From an aff. Roholtiella sp. LEGE 12411 (GTDB lineage: Bacteria; Cyanobacteriota; Cyanobacteriia; Cyanobacteriales; Nostocaceae), in assembly GCF_015206995.1 (NCBI RefSeq), contig NZ_JADEXR010000004.1, positions 29,673-93,672 on the forward strand: a stretch of 64,000 nt of DNA. The letters are read 5' to 3'. Below, piece by piece: positions 8,918 through 17,289 of the stretch (within the stretch, counting starts at the first letter, position 1; each line of letters opens with the position of its first letter). The notes below the pieces were generated by a model that saw nothing but the letters and a program-made list of their open reading frames with translations, searched no databases and was not told where the DNA came from. The translations under genes and the position numbers were made by a program.

Positions 8918-10540
8918 CTATATATCCAATCCAATCACCGTTAATTCAGGCGTATGTTCAACGGCGAACTGGTAATATATTTCTCGTCGTTCCTGTGGTG
9001 GAAGAGTTAACTCCCATTCTAAAATTCCCATTTCACCCAATTGAATTTGGGGGTTACTGCGAGTTAGACGTACTTTAATTTGCTCGGTGCGGCTAACCGG
9101 CAATTGTTCAGTGAGTTTCAGATTTGTTTCCTTGTTGAGCAAGTTAGTAATTACCAATCGATAACCATAAGTAGTCCGGCGCTGGTTGCTAATTAGTCTT
9201 TTATCTACCTGACGCTCAACTAAGTCACGCTCAATTTTCAAACCTTCGTCAATTCCTAAGTTAAGTTTAAACTCTTGTCGTGGTGCAATGTTTTCTAAGT
9301 TAGTTGTGCCGACAAAGATATTATCGCGGAAAATATTCGCTTTGCCTGGTAATAAAGTCGCACCGTTGGGGCTATTTTTCACATTAGCTTGCAGATAAGC
9401 AAAGCTTACCAAGCGTGGCATTGTAATATAATCGAAGCTACAAGGGTAATCATCGTTGAAAATTGTAGTTTTATGGGGTGTACCATCACTCGGAATGTTA
9501 CCGCCACCATTCAGTTGAAAGTTAACTACACTGCCTTCTTTTGATATTTCCGCTACAACGGTTTCCGCTGGGATGACACTATCCCCTGCAATCTCGTCCT
9601 GTTCTTGCCAATTTCCTTCACCAGCAGGAGCAGCCTGAGTTGCGATGGTAGGCAATGCTGGACGGACATCATATCGTCGTGCTATTTGTGGGGTTGGAGT
9701 GCTGATATACCAGGGTTCAAGTTTGGGTGGAAGTGTACCTAATCCTGGTTTAGCGGTAGAAAGGGTGAGAGCCACGTCAATCCAATCTTCACCACTGCTT
9801 TGGGTGACTTCTGCAAGGTAACTCAGATGTACGATATCGCTACTAGTACTGAAGCGCAAGTCATAAAGAGGAGTCCAACTAGCGTGATTCACTAGGTAGG
9901 AAAGCTCTAGCTCAAATTCACCTTCACTCGCAACTTCAACCGCCACAACCAAGTTCAAACTTTCTTTAGGATGGGGTGTTTGAATTTTTTGCAACGAGCT
10001 GCGGAGTGCTTGTAATTGTTTGTCTAATTCTTGCTGTTGGGTTTTGCACTCCCCAGATGCGATCGCATACTCGCTATACTGGCTTCCGAGAAAGTTCAAG
10101 AAATCTAAAGTTTCGCTGAGGCTGAGGTTTTTTCGTGCAAGACTCTGTGAAAAGGTTTCCTCTGTCTTTTCACGCAAGCCTTCAATAAAATTAGACTGTA
10201 ATACTAAAGCGTCTACTTGAGCTTGTAGGTGGCGTTTTTCTACTTCTAGTTGCTGAATTTGCCTCGTCAACTGTGCCACTCGCTCCGCTACAGGTTCGGT
10301 AGTGTAAATGCGATCGCTGCTTACTCCCAGCAAGCGTACCCCCACTGTACCATTACCGCTAACCCTGACAGAATCAGTTTCTAGAGTCACTGGCAACGGG
10401 GTAATGACTAATTCCCGTTCAAGTCCTGTTAAAGATACTACACTCCGTCGTGTAACTAGAGCTTTGTCAGCATACACTGTGACAGCTACAATCTGGCTTT
10501 GTATTACTTTGCGCCAAGATGGGATTTCCGGGTTAACCAC
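8918..10540 (-). CDS. DUF4139 (mucoidy inhibitor MuiA-like) protein
   Basis: 540 residues with the two-domain pattern of the family: an N-terminal DUF4140 domain (VIQSQIVAVTVYADKALVTRRS, about 11-110), a central coiled coil (about 80-180), then the DUF4139 beta-rich domain (LSYLVNHASWTPLYDLR, about 225 onward; DIVHLSYLAEVTQSSGEDW is the signature). No signal peptide is visible. In Vibrio, muiA overexpression blocks mucoidy; the molecular role is unknown. An odd low-complexity segment (about 285-345, AAPAGEGNWQEQDEIAGDS) sits inside the second domain. The start is a GTG at 10538-10540; the frame continues upstream without an ATG, so the first residues are uncertain. Confidence 0.8.
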   Translation of the reverse strand: MVNPEIPSWRKVIQSQIVAVTVYADKALVTRRSVVSLTGLERELVITPLPVTLETDSVRVSGNGTVGVRLLGVSSDRIYTTEPVAERVAQLTRQIQQLEVEKRHLQAQVDALVLQSNFIEGLREKTEETFSQSLARKNLSLSETLDFLNFLGSQYSEYAIASGECKTQQQELDKQLQALRSSLQKIQTPHPKESLNLVVAVEVASEGEFELELSYLVNHASWTPLYDLRFSTSSDIVHLSYLAEVTQSSGEDWIDVALTLSTAKPGLGTLPPKLEPWYISTPTPQIARRYDVRPALPTIATQAAPAGEGNWQEQDEIAGDSVIPAETVVAEISKEGSVVNFQLNGGGNIPSDGTPHKTTIFNDDYPCSFDYITMPRLVSFAYLQANVKNSPNGATLLPGKANIFRDNIFVGTTNLENIAPRQEFKLNLGIDEGLKIERDLVERQVDKRLISNQRRTTYGYRLVITNLLNKETNLKLTEQLPVSRTEQIKVRLTRSNPQIQLGEMGILEWELTLPPQERREIYYQFAVEHTPELTVIGLDI

Positions 10541-10625
10541 TGCCAGTTTTTCCCAATTTTTAATGGTTATGCTGGTTAATTGTCAATGTTTCCTGGCCTA
10601 ACCGTCAACCCCTGGGGGGAATTCT

Positions 10626-10665
10626 AAATTAAAAATTAAAAATTCAGATTTTTAATTTTTAATTT
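10626..10665. repeat. Perfect AT-only inverted repeat (18-bp arms)
   Basis: Arms AAATTAAAAATTAAAAAT and exact complement with a TCAG loop, in the spacer between the LysR gene and the DUF4139 gene (both minus strand). It can act as a weak terminator or be one of the common AATTTTTAATT repeats; a similar unpaired tract occurs at about 30716-30730. Confidence 0.7.
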
Positions 10666-10711
10666 ATCTATCTCCCCTTATCCGACTAATGCAAGCTAAA
10701 TGCAGCTCAGC

Positions 10712-11659
10712 TTAGTTCATGCGTGAGTTCTGCTCTACCGCGTTACTAATAACAGGAGTCTTTAAAGCTACAATCCTCTTTGCTGCATCCAGTAGATACT
10801 CATAGTAGGTACGAGCGACGATAGATAACTGTTTGCCACCTGGGTAAACCATGAACCAATCTCGCTTGATGGGAAAGTGTTGCACATCTAAAATGCATAA
10901 CTCTGTCGTATCTGGCATTAAAGTATGGCGAGACAAAACGGATATTCCTAAACCACCTGCGATCGCTTGTTTAATTGCTTCGTTACTTCCCAATTCCAGC
11001 TTCACTTTTACTGTTATCTCCTGTTCATCAAAGAGGTTTTGCACGGCCCGACGAGTTCCTGAGCCAGGTTCCCGCATAATAAAAGGTTCATTGGATAAAC
11101 GTTGTATGGCAATATTTTTTTCCCTAGCTAATGGATGATTAACTGGTGCGAAAACTACCAAAGGATTTTCTAAAAATGGCTCGAAATTCAGATCTAAGTT
11201 CTCTGGAACTTGACTCATAATATACAAGTCGTCCAAATTACTGCTCATCCTTTCTAAAATTCCTTCGTGGTTTGTTACTTGCAACGAGATATCAATTCCT
11301 GGGTAAAGTTGGCAAAATGGCCCTAATAAACGTGGTATAAAATACTTTGCTGTTGTAATCACAGCCAAGCGTAATTGTCCCTGTTTTAGCCCTTTTAAAT
11401 CTGCCACTTTCATTTCAAACTGGGCTATGGTGTCAAAAATTTGCCGACAAGTGGCAAATAACTCCCGTCCTGCTTCAGTCAAATACAACCGCTTCCCCAC
11501 CTGCTCAAATAGTGGCAATCCTACCGATTTTGTAAGTTGCTTGATCTGCATGGAGACGGTAGGTTGTGTGAGAAACAATTCCTCAGCTGCACGAGTAAAA
11601 CTACTGTGCCGTGCCGCCGCCTCGAACACCTTCAACTGGTGCAGCGTCGCTTGGTTCAA
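10712..11659 (-). CDS. LysR-type transcriptional regulator, probable carbon-concentrating regulator
   Basis: A 315-residue LysR protein: winged helix (LHQLKVFEAAARHSSFTRAAEELFLTQ... first ~60 residues), linker helix, and a periplasmic-binding-like effector domain (GQLRLAVITTAKYFIPRLL, about 90-290). It lies last on the minus-strand ccm gene line. The CbbR/CmpR/CcmR branch of LysR proteins controls carbon-fixation genes, sensing metabolites such as 2-phosphoglycolate or NADP; assignment to this role is from context and general similarity. Start: no in-frame ATG exists. A TTG at 11657-11659 (LNQATLHQ) has GGAG eight bases upstream, and I prefer it to the more upstream TTG at 11689. Confidence 0.85.
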   Translation of the reverse strand: MNQATLHQLKVFEAAARHSSFTRAAEELFLTQPTVSMQIKQLTKSVGLPLFEQVGKRLYLTEAGRELFATCRQIFDTIAQFEMKVADLKGLKQGQLRLAVITTAKYFIPRLLGPFCQLYPGIDISLQVTNHEGILERMSSNLDDLYIMSQVPENLDLNFEPFLENPLVVFAPVNHPLAREKNIAIQRLSNEPFIMREPGSGTRRAVQNLFDEQEITVKVKLELGSNEAIKQAIAGGLGISVLSRHTLMPDTTELCILDVQHFPIKRDWFMVYPGGKQLSIVARTYYEYLLDAAKRIVALKTPVISNAVEQNSRMN

Positions 11660-11927
11660 GGGTGATTCTCCTTTAATAGTTAATAGCAATTCATAGACAT
11701 AAAACTAGTATTACTGAACACTTGCAATTGATACAGCGTCACTCATACGAAGTTACGAGTTTTTGTATAGATAAAACTCTATTAGTGCTATTAAAATAAA
11801 GGTATTTGACTTATGGACTGGAAAAGCTATTATCATAACAACAAGCAAAGCGTAAGATGCCTTCCAGTTAACGATGAATGTTGAATATTGAATTAAAGAT
11901 TGCTTACAATTTATGATTCATAATTCA

Positions 11928-12716
11928 TCATTCATCATTCCATAATTCTTCTTGAATTTTTGCAGGTAGCTGAGCTAAATCTGGCAAACTTAGCATCTCT
12001 CTTTCGGCAACTTGCTCTTTAATATTGATGGGCAACTTTAACGGTTGACGTTGTTCTATCCAGCAACTTGCTAATGGCAAAGTCTGCTCCATTTCATCCA
12101 GTGGTCGAGGAATCACCATCACCGCATTCAACTCCCCAATACGTTCTGCCTCGAACATCCCTGCTTCTACTGCTACCGCAACATTTGCTACCGAACCACG
12201 AATAATGGCTGTACACAAACCCCCACCAATTTTTTCATAGGCTGCCAAATGTACATCAGCAGCTTTAAGCATGGCATCACATGCACCGACCATTGCCGGA
12301 AATCCCCGGGTTTCCACTAAACCAATTGCTTGATGGCTCAGACGGCTGTAATTGCCCTCCCGCATTAATTGAGTGAGGCGGTTGGTAATTGGCAACACCA
12401 CCTCTAAGTTGGGATAAGGACGGGGAATCACCAAGCTAGAGACTAATTGACCAAACTGTTCAGCAGTTTGAACACCAGATTCTACCGCAAGCCGCACATC
12501 AGCAATTCCACCCCGGACGATCGCAGTACAATGACCGCCACCTATCTTTTCATATCCAACTAGGTGAACTCCAGCTGATTTCAGCATCATGTCCGCTGTC
12601 CCAACTATTGCCGGAAAACTGAGGGTAGAAACTAAACCCAAAGCAGTATCCTCGAAGGTTTCGTAACTAGGCGCTGCCTGGATGCTACTCATAGACCGTT
12701 GATTAGATGTTTCCAT
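11928..12716 (-). CDS. ccmO: Carboxysome shell protein CcmO (tandem BMC domains)
   Basis: 262 residues with two bacterial-microcompartment domains in tandem: FPAIVGTADMMLKSAGVHLV...AIVRGGIADV and FPAMVGACDAMLKAADVHLA...AIIRGSVANV. Each has the KIGGG pore-loop sequence where CcmK has KIGSG/KIGSA. Tandem BMC proteins form pseudohexamers in the beta-carboxysome shell; CcmO is required for shell assembly in Synechococcus. The frame is open to a TTG at 12749, but ATG 12716 (METSNQRS) is preceded by GGAAAG at good spacing and is preferred. It follows ccmN on the same strand after 47 bp. A 16-residue hydrophilic N-terminus and a 40-residue tail extend beyond the domains. Confidence 0.92.
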   Translation of the reverse strand: METSNQRSMSSIQAAPSYETFEDTALGLVSTLSFPAIVGTADMMLKSAGVHLVGYEKIGGGHCTAIVRGGIADVRLAVESGVQTAEQFGQLVSSLVIPRPYPNLEVVLPITNRLTQLMREGNYSRLSHQAIGLVETRGFPAMVGACDAMLKAADVHLAAYEKIGGGLCTAIIRGSVANVAVAVEAGMFEAERIGELNAVMVIPRPLDEMEQTLPLASCWIEQRQPLKLPINIKEQVAEREMLSLPDLAQLPAKIQEELWNDE

Positions 12717-12763
12717 GTGAACTTTCCAAGATACGGAAAAAGCTGACAACTTACAATTAACAC

Positions 12764-13585
12764 TTACTCAGACTGATCGTCAGAGTTTGGGTTGCTCAAG
12801 GATTGTCTATGGGGAAACAATGTGGTCAACAGTCTTTGTATACTCCCTTGCCCATAAATTTGATTACCGAAACTCTCAGGGGATACTGTGGCTGGCTGAC
12901 TAGGATCTGAGCCATTACTCACCGAACTTTTAATCGGTGGTGAAGGTTGCTCAGAGTTATCGCTGAGTGGTGTAGATGCTTGAGCGCTAGGAGGATCTTT
13001 ACCATTGTTGGGTTCTTCGACCGGAGGAGCCTGGGTTGCCGGAGTGGTGGAAGATTTAAAGAAGGAGATTGACTTGTGTTTTAAATCCACAAAAGCCGAT
13101 GCTGAGAAATTAGTTGAGGAAATCACCTTATCCTCTCCTATTCCTAAGCTATTGTCTTCTTCCTTTTGCTGTAATTCACTTGTAGAAGCAGGATTAATTG
13201 TAGGTGATTCCGGTTGTTTGATTTCACCAATCTGCCGACTGGTATCTCCCAAAATGGAACCAGCTGGAACTACTTGTGCAGGTTCAACTGAACAATTGAA
13301 AACTGTTGTCGCTGAACCAATACAAGCATTTGCTCCAATTTTACCTTTGCCAACCATTAAAAAACCGGCTCCTAAGTTTGCTCCTGCTTCTACCTCTAAG
13401 GTTCCTTCATGGACTTGGAGAATTGATCCCATTCCAATACAGACCCCTGGGCCAATGATAATCTTGCTGTTTGTAGCCGCTTGGAGTATCACTCCAGGTG
13501 CCAATACTGCACTCGGATGAATAGTCACCTCGCCACTAATATAGGAGTCAAATTTGTCGCTGAGGCGCAGTGGCGGCACAGACAT
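12764..13585 (-). CDS. ccmN: Carboxysome assembly protein CcmN
   Basis: 273 residues. The N-terminal half is a left-handed beta-helix of hexapeptide repeats (ISGEVTIHPSAVLAPGVIL ... IGANACIGSATTVFN, about 14-110). A long Ser/Pro/Gln-rich linker follows (about 120-240), then a short amphipathic segment near the end (IYGQGSIQRLLTTLFPHRQ, about 242-260). In the family this C-terminal peptide binds the CcmK shell, while the beta-helix binds CcmM, so CcmN joins core to shell. Start: ATG at 13583-13585 has GAGGTGAT upstream; the GTG 12 bases earlier falls within that ribosome site. It lies third-to-last in the ccm line. Confidence 0.92.
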   Translation of the reverse strand: MSVPPLRLSDKFDSYISGEVTIHPSAVLAPGVILQAATNSKIIIGPGVCIGMGSILQVHEGTLEVEAGANLGAGFLMVGKGKIGANACIGSATTVFNCSVEPAQVVPAGSILGDTSRQIGEIKQPESPTINPASTSELQQKEEDNSLGIGEDKVISSTNFSASAFVDLKHKSISFFKSSTTPATQAPPVEEPNNGKDPPSAQASTPLSDNSEQPSPPIKSSVSNGSDPSQPATVSPESFGNQIYGQGSIQRLLTTLFPHRQSLSNPNSDDQSE

Positions 13586-13638
13586 GGGAATTATCACCTC
13601 GGAAGCCGGAACTAAAGTACTGAGTTACTGAGCTTCTA

Positions 13639-13657
13639 AGCGGCGGCTTTTGCCGCT
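13639..13657 (-). other. GC-rich hairpin between ccmM and ccmN
   Basis: Arms AGCGGC / GCCGCT with a 7-base loop in the 187-bp gap between ccmM and ccmN. No T-run follows, so it is not a typical terminator. A similar but longer hairpin lies upstream of ccmM (15520-15542). Confidence 0.55.
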
Positions 13658-13772
13658 CAGAGTTCTCGCTGAGTAAATTCTATATCACAAGGAAAGTTAG
13701 CTTTTGATGCTAGTACTAATGTCCTGAGTCGAAAATACACACTCAGTACTCAGCACTTTTAACTCAGAACTG

Positions 13773-15431
13773 CTATGGACGTTGGATAATGGTTTCCAAT
13801 ACCCGGCGCTTGGCTTTAGGCTCAATACCAATTAAGCGCACATATTCTCCTTGGTATTCGGCAAGGTGTCCTTCTAGTGCTGCGATCGCTTCTCTTTCAG
13901 AGGATGCTTGAATTTGACCACTACTAGTCCAGGAACCTGTACGGAACCGTCGTTGATCTACGTGTTCAACACTGATTTTATACCCCCCAGCCAATAGCTG
14001 CCGTAATTGTTCCACTACTTCAGAACTTAAGCGGGTATTCGTAGCCGTTGCTGTTGCAGATGACGCACTAGCGAATGATTTTTGACTTTGGCTACCAGAA
14101 GGGCTAGCTTGACCATTAGGTCGTTGAATAATACTTTCTAACACCCGCCGTTTGGCTTTGGTGTCAATGCCAATCAAACGCACATATTCGCCTTGGTGAT
14201 TGGTTATACAGTCTTCTAAGGCAGCAATCACTTCATTTGTAGAATTAGAGTTGATTGGCTCACAACTTTGCCATGAACCAGTCCGGAATCGGCGCTCATC
14301 TACGTGCTCAGTGCCAATTTTGTAACCACCAGCCAAGAGTTGGCGGATTTGCTCTACAGTGTCGCCACTGAGTTGGCCACTGCCAGAACCGTTCCCCTTA
14401 CCGTTACCATTACTTTGGTAGCTGCCATTGCCATGACTTGCAGGAGCTTTAAAGCTGGTAGACGCTTGGACTATACCATCTGGACGTTGGATGATGGTTT
14501 CTAACACACGCCGTTTACCTTTAGGGTCAATGCCAAATAGCCGGACATACTCGCCGCTGTGGTCTCTCAGACAGGTTTCCAATGCGGCGATCGCTTCACC
14601 GATTGATCTGGTTTCAATCGGTCTGCAACTCGTCCAACAACCCGTGCGGAACCGTCTTTGATCCACATGTTCCGAGCCAATTTTATACCCTTGCTCTAAT
14701 AGATAGCGCACCTGCTCTATGGTTTCTGCACCCAAGCTATTGCTCGACACTTTACTACTCCTTTCCAACTCTAAAACAGTAATACCATTACTTGTATAAG
14801 ATTTAGCCATTTCATCCCGAATGGGTGCTATACACTTGCTATCCGCAGCACAGAGATAACCAGCTCGCAGTGCCTGATTAATCCCAACTACATGATGAGC
14901 GAATTCCTGATCTTGAGCTTGCACATCTGGCAAGCGGTCAGCTTGCTGCTGATTAGTAATTATCGCTCCCGAAGGTACATACTTCCCTGGGGGAATTTCT
15001 ACGTCTTGAATCAAAGTGTGCATCATTACGATGCAACCTGCACCTACTCTGGCATTAAACACCGTAGAGCGAAAGCCAATGAAGGAATTATCCCCAACAT
15101 AAGCTGGCCCGTGAATTAGAGCCATGTGGGTAATACAAGTATTTTTGCCAATCCATACCGAGTATTGTTTTTGGTCGTCGCCAATTACTCGACCTTGCTC
15201 CAACCCATGAATCACTACACCATCTTGAACATTAGTGTTTTCACCAAGATAAAAAGGTGTGCCTTCATCCGCTCTAATCGTAGTCCCTGGAGCAACGATT
15301 ACATTGGCACCTATCTTTACATCCCCAATCAGATTGGAGAATGAATGTACAAAGGCAGTTTCATGGATTTGGGCTTCAGCTAAATTCCTTGACCATGGGG
15401 TTGGGGGTGCCGCCGTGCTGCGGACTGCCAT
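13773..15431 (-). CDS. ccmM: Carboxysome core protein CcmM (gamma-carbonic anhydrase plus three Rubisco small-subunit-like domains)
   Basis: 552 residues. Residues 1-~200 are the gamma-carbonic anhydrase beta-helix with zinc ligands His75 (VVIHG), His102 and His107 (THMALIHGP). Cys194 and Cys200 ([10 protein letters not shown]) match the disulfide needed for activity in Thermosynechococcus. Three SSU-like repeats follow (about 236-320, 358-440, 470-552), each with a GYKI..EHVD.RRFRTG core. They link Rubisco into the condensate. The first repeat has a Cys pair (GCWTSC). The start ATG has AGGAGG upstream. An internal ATG at codon 208, preceded by GGGATGA, could start the short (CcmM35-like) form. 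A three-repeat form is one of the usual sizes. Confidence 0.96.
   Translation of the reverse strand: MAVRSTAAPPTPWSRNLAEAQIHETAFVHSFSNLIGDVKIGANVIVAPGTTIRADEGTPFYLGENTNVQDGVVIHGLEQGRVIGDDQKQYSVWIGKNTCITHMALIHGPAYVGDNSFIGFRSTVFNARVGAGCIVMMHTLIQDVEIPPGKYVPSGAIITNQQQADRLPDVQAQDQEFAHHVVGINQALRAGYLCAADSKCIAPIRDEMAKSYTSNGITVLELERSSKVSSNSLGAETIEQVRYLLEQGYKIGSEHVDQRRFRTGCWTSCRPIETRSIGEAIAALETCLRDHSGEYVRLFGIDPKGKRRVLETIIQRPDGIVQASTSFKAPASHGNGSYQSNGNGKGNGSGSGQLSGDTVEQIRQLLAGGYKIGTEHVDERRFRTGSWQSCEPINSNSTNEVIAALEDCITNHQGEYVRLIGIDTKAKRRVLESIIQRPNGQASPSGSQSQKSFASASSATATATNTRLSSEVVEQLRQLLAGGYKISVEHVDQRRFRTGSWTSSGQIQASSEREAIAALEGHLAEYQGEYVRLIGIEPKAKRRVLETIIQRP
14808..14820 (-). promoter_or_regulatory. Candidate internal ribosome site and start for short CcmM
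   Basis: On the minus strand, CGGGATGAA precedes an in-frame ATG (codon 208 of ccmM, 14808-14810) just after the anhydrase domain. In Synechococcus elongatus a short CcmM is made from an internal start at the equivalent junction. The use of this ATG here is inferred from position and the partial Shine-Dalgarno match. Confidence 0.5.
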
Positions 15432-15519
15432 CGCGAGATTCCTCCTGAATTAAGCTTTCCGTCATTAGTCAATAGTCCACAGTCAACAGTCTATAGATTT
15501 TTGACTCTTGAGAGAAGTC

Positions 15520-15542
15520 TGAGCGCCGTCTTGCGGCGCTCA
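15520..15542 (-). other. Strong GC hairpin between ccmL and ccmM
   Basis: Nine-bp perfect arms (TGAGCGCCG and complement) with a 5-base loop in the 152-bp gap between ccmL and ccmM, reading on the minus (transcribed) strand. The flanks are GTCAA/TTGAC repeat material. There is no downstream T-run, so an RNA-stability or partial-attenuation role is more likely than full termination, but this is inference. Confidence 0.6.
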
Positions 15543-15583
15543 GAACTTCGGTGCTTTTGACTTTTGACCATTGACTAAATGAC

Positions 15584-15886
15584 TTATCTATACTGGTCTT
15601 TTTTGCTGTAAATAAGCCGATCTTCAACGTGAATGGTATCTATTATCGCCACCACCACTGCATCCAATGGACGCTGTTCATTACCAAGAACTTGACGAGC
15701 GGCACTGCCACAACTGACAAGTACCCACTCATCTACTCCTGCACCAACACTATCTGCTGCTACCTCGTATTTGGGCAGGATGTTTCCATCTTCATCTACT
15801 AATTGCAACAACAGTAGTTTGACACCTCTGAGACTTGGATCCTTCTGTGTGCTAACTACTGTGCCACGAACTTTAGCAACTTGCAT
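15584..15886 (-). CDS. ccmL: Carboxysome vertex protein CcmL
   Basis: 100 residues of the EutN/CcmL family, which form pentamers capping the vertices of the carboxysome. The start MQVAKVRGTVVSTQKDPSLRG and the core KLLLLQLVDEDG...VAADSVGAGVDEWVLVSCGSAAR are diagnostic. It begins 6 bp after the ccmK1 stop and so is probably translationally coupled to it. ATG at 15884-15886. Length is normal. Confidence 0.95.
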   Translation of the reverse strand: MQVAKVRGTVVSTQKDPSLRGVKLLLLQLVDEDGNILPKYEVAADSVGAGVDEWVLVSCGSAARQVLGNEQRPLDAVVVAIIDTIHVEDRLIYSKKDQYR

Positions 15887-15892
15887 TACAGA

Positions 15893-16237
15893 TTACGGTC
15901 TTCTGCCGAAAGGACGAATTGCGTTGACGTTTTCACGGAACTGCTCTACATCTTCGGTATAACGAATTGGTAGGACATATTCTAAGTTCTCGTGAGGACG
16001 GGCAATGATGTGGGTAGACAGCACTTGTCCGCCGTTGACTCGCTTCACTGATTCAACTCCAGCAGCTACTGAAGCTTGTACTTCTGAAACGTCTCCTCTG
16101 ACGATCACTGTAACCCGACCACTGCCGATTTTTTCGTAGCCTACCAAGGTAACGCGGGCAGCTTTCACCATCGCATCAGCAGCTTCCACTACCGCTGGAA
16201 AGCCTAGCGTTTCAACCATTCCCACTGCGATTGACAT
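15893..16237 (-). CDS. ccmK1: Carboxysome shell protein CcmK (CcmK1 type)
   Basis: 114 residues, a single BMC domain forming the hexameric facets of the shell. The pore loop is KIGSG, and the family core [26 protein letters not shown] is present. It differs from the upstream paralogue mainly in its C-terminal tail ([19 protein letters not shown]), which resembles CcmK1 of Synechocystis, so the number is assigned by tail and gene order (K2-K1-L-M-N). Numbers in Nostoc annotation may be swapped. ATG at 16235-16237; 90 bp separate it from the other ccmK. Confidence 0.93.
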   Translation of the reverse strand: MSIAVGMVETLGFPAVVEAADAMVKAARVTLVGYEKIGSGRVTVIVRGDVSEVQASVAAGVESVKRVNGGQVLSTHIIARPHENLEYVLPIRYTEDVEQFRENVNAIRPFGRRP

Positions 16238-16327
16238 TAGTTTTAATCCCTTATTAAAGTTTTTAGCTCTGGAAAAAAGTAACCCTCAACAAGGCAGAGA
16301 GTGTTAATTACTTTGTTTAACCAGTTC

Positions 16328-16636
16328 TTAAGTACGGAATTGTTCCACAGCTTCTGTGTAACGAATCGGCAAAACGTATTCCAGGTTCTCGTGGGGACGG
16401 GCAATGATGTGAGTAGATAACACTTCACCACCATTTACTCTTCTTGCCGCTTCAACCCCAGCCGCAACTGAGGCCTGAACTTCAGACACATCTCCCCGAA
16501 CAATCACGGTGACGCGAGCGCTACCAATTTTTTCGTACCCTACCAAAGTTACACGTGCGGCTTTCACCATCGCATCAGCAGCTTCCACTACTGCCGGAAA
16601 GCCCTTAGTTTCAATCATTCCAACTGCAATTGGCAT
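16328..16636 (-). CDS. ccmK2: Carboxysome shell protein CcmK (CcmK2 type)
   Basis: 102 residues, a single BMC domain with pore loop KIGSA and the short tail EAVEQFRT typical of CcmK2. It is the first gene of the minus-strand ccm line, so its promoter must lie in the 650-bp spacer shared with ndhF4. Two near-identical CcmK proteins in tandem are the norm in beta-cyanobacteria, where they form most of the facets. ATG at 16634-16636; upstream AGGAG (as GTAGGAGTT) is a good ribosome site. Confidence 0.94.
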   Translation of the reverse strand: MPIAVGMIETKGFPAVVEAADAMVKAARVTLVGYEKIGSARVTVIVRGDVSEVQASVAAGVEAARRVNGGEVLSTHIIARPHENLEYVLPIRYTEAVEQFRT

Positions 16637-17289
16637 CGCAGAACTCCTACAAAATTAATCCAATCAGTACTGTGGTTTGAAAATTGTGACGAGGAAGTTC
16701 ATCTTGAGCTACAAAAATACTTCCAAATTAAGCATAGGAAAGCTTGGCGTTCCTGGCAATATAAATCAGTATAATAGTTTATAATAAAAAAGTTTAAAAA
16801 AACTTAACAAAAATTTATATCGGGGTTCTGGTTAATCGAAGTTCAACAATTCCTAGAGCAGTCGCTTATGCTTTATAATTTCTTTATTACATTTACAAAA
16901 CGACATTCATAACCAAGACTAATCTTGTCTGTAGAGGGGCGACTAAGGACTGTATATCATGCTATCTCTGTCTTTCCCCTATTTTCCATTTTGAACAAGG
17001 ACTTCGTGAAAAACACATAATTTTTTCAAATATATCGTATAAAGTTCTTTGCTCAAAGTAAAAATATAAATTTACAAACAGCAATGATGTAAGAAAAGTG
17101 AATGCTTTTAATTATGTAAAGTTATATTTAATTAAACCTTAATAGGGTAAGTTGAAGTAAAAATACTTATTCAAGTTTAGGTTAAAAATAGTTAATAAAA
17201 CATAGATTTCCAGTAATTTACTTTTTTAGTAAAAGATTATTTTAAAGATGTTAAAAAAAATCAAAGGTGAGTCGTCAAAGGAAATTTAA
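16637..17289. promoter_or_regulatory. Divergent control region between ccmK2 and ndhF4
   Basis: About 650 AT-rich bases with no gene-like frame, between divergently transcribed ccm and ndhF4-ndhD4-cupB genes. It must hold promoters for both. I looked for the TCAATG-N10-ATCAAT type NdhR motif and did not see it; direct -10-like TATAAT-type strings are too frequent here to choose one. Confidence 0.6.

Noticed and set aside
12717..12749. TTG-started extension of ccmO
   Set aside because: ATG at 12716 has a GGAAAG site and the extra residues are not conserved-looking.
16637..17289. NdhR-type TCAATG-N10-ATCAAT operator upstream of ndhF4
   Set aside because: The motif could not be found by eye in the divergent spacer.
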